64,000 nucleotides of DNA. Origin: Furfurilactobacillus entadae (GTDB taxonomy: Bacteria > Bacillota > Bacilli > Lactobacillales > Lactobacillaceae). This document shows positions 61,663 through 64,000 of this stretch, piece after piece. Both the position numbers and the translations under genes were made by a program. Position 1 is the stretch's first letter. Every line of letters starts with the position of its first letter. The stretch covers positions 66,368-130,367 of the forward strand of contig NZ_BQXN01000004.1 in NCBI RefSeq assembly GCF_045862745.1. The letters run 5' to 3'. The notes beneath the pieces are model-generated. The model did no database searches. It worked only from the letters and a program-made list of their open reading frames with translations, and had not been told where the DNA came from.

Positions 61663-63168
61663 TTGGCAAAGCAAGAAGCAAGCATGAACGACCAGATGAA
61701 GGTTCGTCGTGATAAGTTGCAGGAACTGCGTGAAGACGGCGTTGAACCGTTTGGTCACCGGTTTGACCGGACCCATTTAGCAGATCAAATCCGTGAACAG
61801 TTTGGTGATGAAGACAAAGAGACCCTGGAAGAACAGGCGAACGTTGTGACCATTGCTGGGCGGATGATGTCAAAACGTGGTAAGGGTAAGGTTGGGTTTG
61901 CTGACCTGAAGGACCGGAGTGGTCGGATTCAAATCTATGTGCGAAAAGATGTCGTCGGCGAAGAAATGTATCACGTCTTCAAACGGTCTGACCTTGGGGA
62001 CTTCATCGGGATTACCGGAGACGTCATTAAGACAGACATGGGTGAACTGACGGTTCGGGCCCAAAAGTTGACGTTTTTGAGTAAGGCATTACGGCCATTA
62101 CCAGATAAGTACCATGGATTAACAAACCAGGAACAGATTTATCGGCAACGGTATCTGGACCTGATTGCTAATGATGACAGCTTTAAACGGTTCCAACAAC
62201 GGACGAAGATCATTACGGCCGTTCGCCGCTACTTGGATGGCTTAGACTTCCAGGAAGTGGAAACGCCTGTATTGCATAACATCCCTGGTGGTGCTGCTGC
62301 CCGGCCATTCATTACGCACCATAATGCGCTGAACATTGAATTGTACCTGCGGATCGCGCTTGAGTTACACTTGAAGCGGCTGATCGTCGGTGGGATGGAA
62401 CGCGTGTACGAAATCGGGCGTGTCTTCCGTAATGAAGGGTTGGATACAAAACATAACCCTGAATTTACCATGCTGGAGTCATATGTTGCCTACTGGGACT
62501 TTCATGATGTCATGGATGAAACTGAAGGAATCTTTAAGGCAGCCGCTAAGGCGGTTGCACCTGATGCCGTTGTAACGTACCAGGGGACCACACTAGATTT
62601 AGCTAAGCCATTCAAGCGGGTCCACATGGTGGATGCAATTAAGGCGGAGACTGGTGTTGACTTCTGGGAGCCGAAGACGCTTGAAGAAGCTCGGCAGTTG
62701 GCTACTGACAATGGTATTCACTACGAAGACTTCTGGTCAGTGGGGCACATCATTAACCAGTTCTTTGAAGATAAGGTCGAGGACACATTGGTGCAGCCAA
62801 CGTTTATTTATGGGCACCCAGTGGAGATTTCACCACTTGCAAAGAAGAATGAAGATGACGCCCGGTTTACAGACCGGTTTGAACTGTACATCGTTGGAAA
62901 TGAATTTGCCAACGCCTTCTCTGAATTAAACGATCCAATTGATCAACGGGAACGTTTTGAACAACAGGCCGCAGAACGTGCTGCCGGTGATGACGAAGCG
63001 CAGTTGATCGATGAAGACTTCGTTGAATCATTGGAGTACGGCATGCCACCAACTGGTGGTCTTGGCGTGGGGATCGATCGGTTAGTCATGCTACTGACCG
63101 ATGCGGCATCAATTCGTGATGTCTTATTGTTCCCAACAATGCGTGCAGAAGACAATGTAACTGATTAG
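61663..63168 (+). CDS. lysS: Lysyl-tRNA synthetase, class II
   Basis: 501 residues from a TTG at 61663 (GTGAGGG upstream). Charges tRNA-Lys. OB-fold anticodon domain at about 60-150 (VTIAGRMMSKRGKGKVGFAD), motif 1 around RRYLDGLDFQEVETPVL, motif 2 RVFRNEGLDTKHNPEFTMLE, and motif 3 GLGVGIDRLVMLLTD. Full length. No T-box is seen in the 61-base gap in front. Closed by a GC-rich terminator right before the rrn promoters. Confidence 0.97.
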   Translation: MAKQEASMNDQMKVRRDKLQELREDGVEPFGHRFDRTHLADQIREQFGDEDKETLEEQANVVTIAGRMMSKRGKGKVGFADLKDRSGRIQIYVRKDVVGEEMYHVFKRSDLGDFIGITGDVIKTDMGELTVRAQKLTFLSKALRPLPDKYHGLTNQEQIYRQRYLDLIANDDSFKRFQQRTKIITAVRRYLDGLDFQEVETPVLHNIPGGAAARPFITHHNALNIELYLRIALELHLKRLIVGGMERVYEIGRVFRNEGLDTKHNPEFTMLESYVAYWDFHDVMDETEGIFKAAAKAVAPDAVVTYQGTTLDLAKPFKRVHMVDAIKAETGVDFWEPKTLEEARQLATDNGIHYEDFWSVGHIINQFFEDKVEDTLVQPTFIYGHPVEISPLAKKNEDDARFTDRFELYIVGNEFANAFSELNDPIDQRERFEQQAAERAAGDDEAQLIDEDFVESLEYGMPPTGGLGVGIDRLVMLLTDAASIRDVLLFPTMRAEDNVTD

Positions 63169-63180
63169 TTTTTGAAATGA

Positions 63181-63228
63181 AGAAAGAGCCACCCCCCGGT
63201 GTTTACGCCGGGGGGTGGCTCTTTCTTT
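63181..63228 (+). terminator. Strong GC-rich terminator after lysS
   Basis: Nineteen-base perfect stem AGAAAGAGCCACCCCCCGG / CCGGGGGGTGGCTCTTTCT with loop TGTTTACG; isolates lysS from the rRNA operon. Confidence 0.94.
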
Positions 63229-63270
63229 GGTCGTTAGTGAAATTGATTTAAGAAAAGCGTTTATTAGCCC

Positions 63271-63298
63271 TTGCAAATACACCCTAACATGGTATGAT
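63271..63298 (+). promoter_or_regulatory. rrn promoter P1
   Basis: TTGCAA and TATGAT with a 16-base spacer, about 460 bases before the 16S gene. Upstream of two tandem promoters. Confidence 0.68.
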
Positions 63299-63550
63299 GT
63301 AATTCCGGTTGTTTGATTGACCGGTTTGAAAACAGACGTCGTGATGGTTCTGAATGCTTATGCAACGGAGCAGACGACGAACAGTTGGCCGTCAAATGAG
63401 AAAATCGTTAAAATGATAATTCTTCCTTGACCGAAGCCGACTAACCTGTTATTCTTAATAACGTTGTCAAAACAGCTTATCACTTTTGAACAAGTTGTTT
63501 TCACAGCTATACCAATTCAATTTTCGCCGACAATTAATTGAAATTAGTTG

Positions 63551-63579
63551 TTGACATAGCAAGGAAAGATTGGTATTCT
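63551..63579 (+). promoter_or_regulatory. rrn promoter P2
   Basis: TTGACA and TATTCT with a 17-base spacer, preceded by an AT-rich stretch that could act as an UP element. The leader that follows (63590-63758) has the sequence style typical for lactobacillus rrn leaders. The stretch 63299-63550 between both promoters holds no gene. Confidence 0.85.
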
Positions 63580-63758
63580 AATTAAGTCGTCTGATACAAA
63601 CCAATTTGTTCTGACGGTGGTAGATCTTTGAAAACTGAACAACGTTTCGACGAATCAAATGTGTAGGGTCTTTGAACGAAAGTTCAAAACAATACACTTG
63701 TGAAGTCAATTCACTTTATAACCAAGTAACAAAAACAAGAGTTCGTTCAACTAACTCA

Positions 63759-64000
63759 TTAATTTGAGAGTTTGATCCTGGCTCAGGANNNNNNNNNNNN
63801 NNNNNNNNNNNNNNNNNNNNNNNNNNNNNNNNNNNNNNNNNNNNNNNNNNNNNNNNNNNNNNNNGAGATGAGTGGCGAACGGGTGGGTAACACGTGGGTA
63901 ACCTGCCCTAAAGTGGGGGATAACATTTGGAAACAGATGCTAATACCGCATAACAACGAGAACCGCATGGTTTTCGTTTGAAAGATGGTTTCGGCTATCA
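63759..64000 (+). rRNA. rrs: 16S rRNA, 5' end (partial, with N gap)
   Basis: Begins at about TTTGAGAGTTTGATCCTGGCTCAG, the universal 16S start (27F site at 63765-63784). Positions 63789-63864 are Ns (76 bases). After them the conserved GAGTGGCGAACGGGTG, the V1-V2 border and GATGCTAATACCGCATAACA are readable. The gene runs off the window. The pattern is lactobacilli-like; the N run shows a scaffold gap or masked repeat. Confidence 0.97.

Noticed and set aside
1..64000. CRISPR arrays, insertion sequences, prophage or tRNA genes
   Set aside because: No regular spaced repeats, transposase or integrase motifs, phage structural genes or cloverleaf-like sequences were found by reading.

Overview
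The window is chromosomal DNA of a low- to mid-GC Gram-positive lactic acid bacterium, family Lactobacillaceae. The core gene order (tilS-hpt-ftsH-hslO-dusB-lysS-rrn, acpS-alr-mazEF, rpoE-pyrG-murA-rpmE2), an NAD-dependent L-lactate dehydrogenase, the AGGAGG ribosome-binding sites, the many TTG starts and the surviving 16S rRNA start all fit this. The 16S fragment looks like the heterofermentative lactobacilli (a Secundilactobacillus-like genus is my guess, unproven). The record is draft quality: a run of Ns interrupts the 16S gene, and three otherwise good genes each carry a single-base frameshift.

Layout. 1-1.75 kb: end of glmU, prs and a DUF3899 membrane protein. 1.86-10.26 kb: first WxL cell-surface cluster, with five WxL-type proteins (one frameshifted) and two DUF916/DUF3324 partner proteins, flanked by a MarR-like regulator and a convergent Mga-like regulator. 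10.26-11.6 kb: mostly non-coding, with a strong candidate for an unassigned structured RNA that has its own terminator, and a 62-residue orphan protein. 11.6-17.66 kb: a catabolic unit made of an AraC regulator, a cre site, a GPH sugar symporter, an alpha/beta hydrolase, a GH65 family phosphorylase or hydrolase and a MarR-like regulator. 17.7-18.8 kb: stress genes (HdeD-like and universal stress protein) on the minus strand. 19.4-28.15 kb: second WxL cluster, with a frameshifted WxL protein, a DUF916/DUF3324 partner, a small LPXTG protein, two tandem paralogous WxL proteins of about 500 residues, a MarR-like regulator behind a structured leader, and a second Mga-like regulator.

28.2-31.3 kb: minus-strand operon lipL-like, HD phosphohydrolase, HAD phosphatase. 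31.4-36.3 kb: DUF1934, rpoE, pyrG with a GGGC-start attenuator, murA with Asp in place of the catalytic Cys, and rpmE2. 36.4-39.75 kb: two MFS efflux transporters (one frameshifted) and a low-molecular-weight tyrosine phosphatase, with a giant hairpin between the last two. 40-45.8 kb: murF, cshA, acpS, alr, mazE, mazF. 45.9-47.7 kb: ldh and a CBS/ACT protein (minus strand). 48-63.2 kb: long plus-strand housekeeping run pth, mfd, murJ-like, rqcP, divIC, yabR, tilS, hpt, ftsH, hslO, dusB, lysS, followed by tandem rrn promoters and the 5' end of a 16S rRNA gene.

The two WxL clusters are the main accessory content. Each encodes secreted WxL proteins that are expected to bind peptidoglycan and membrane-anchored DUF916/DUF3324 proteins expected to bind the WxL proteins, together forming surface complexes. 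Both clusters have the same kind of regulators next to them, which suggests a duplicated, separately controlled surface module. No CRISPR array, insertion sequence, prophage or tRNA gene was recognised.
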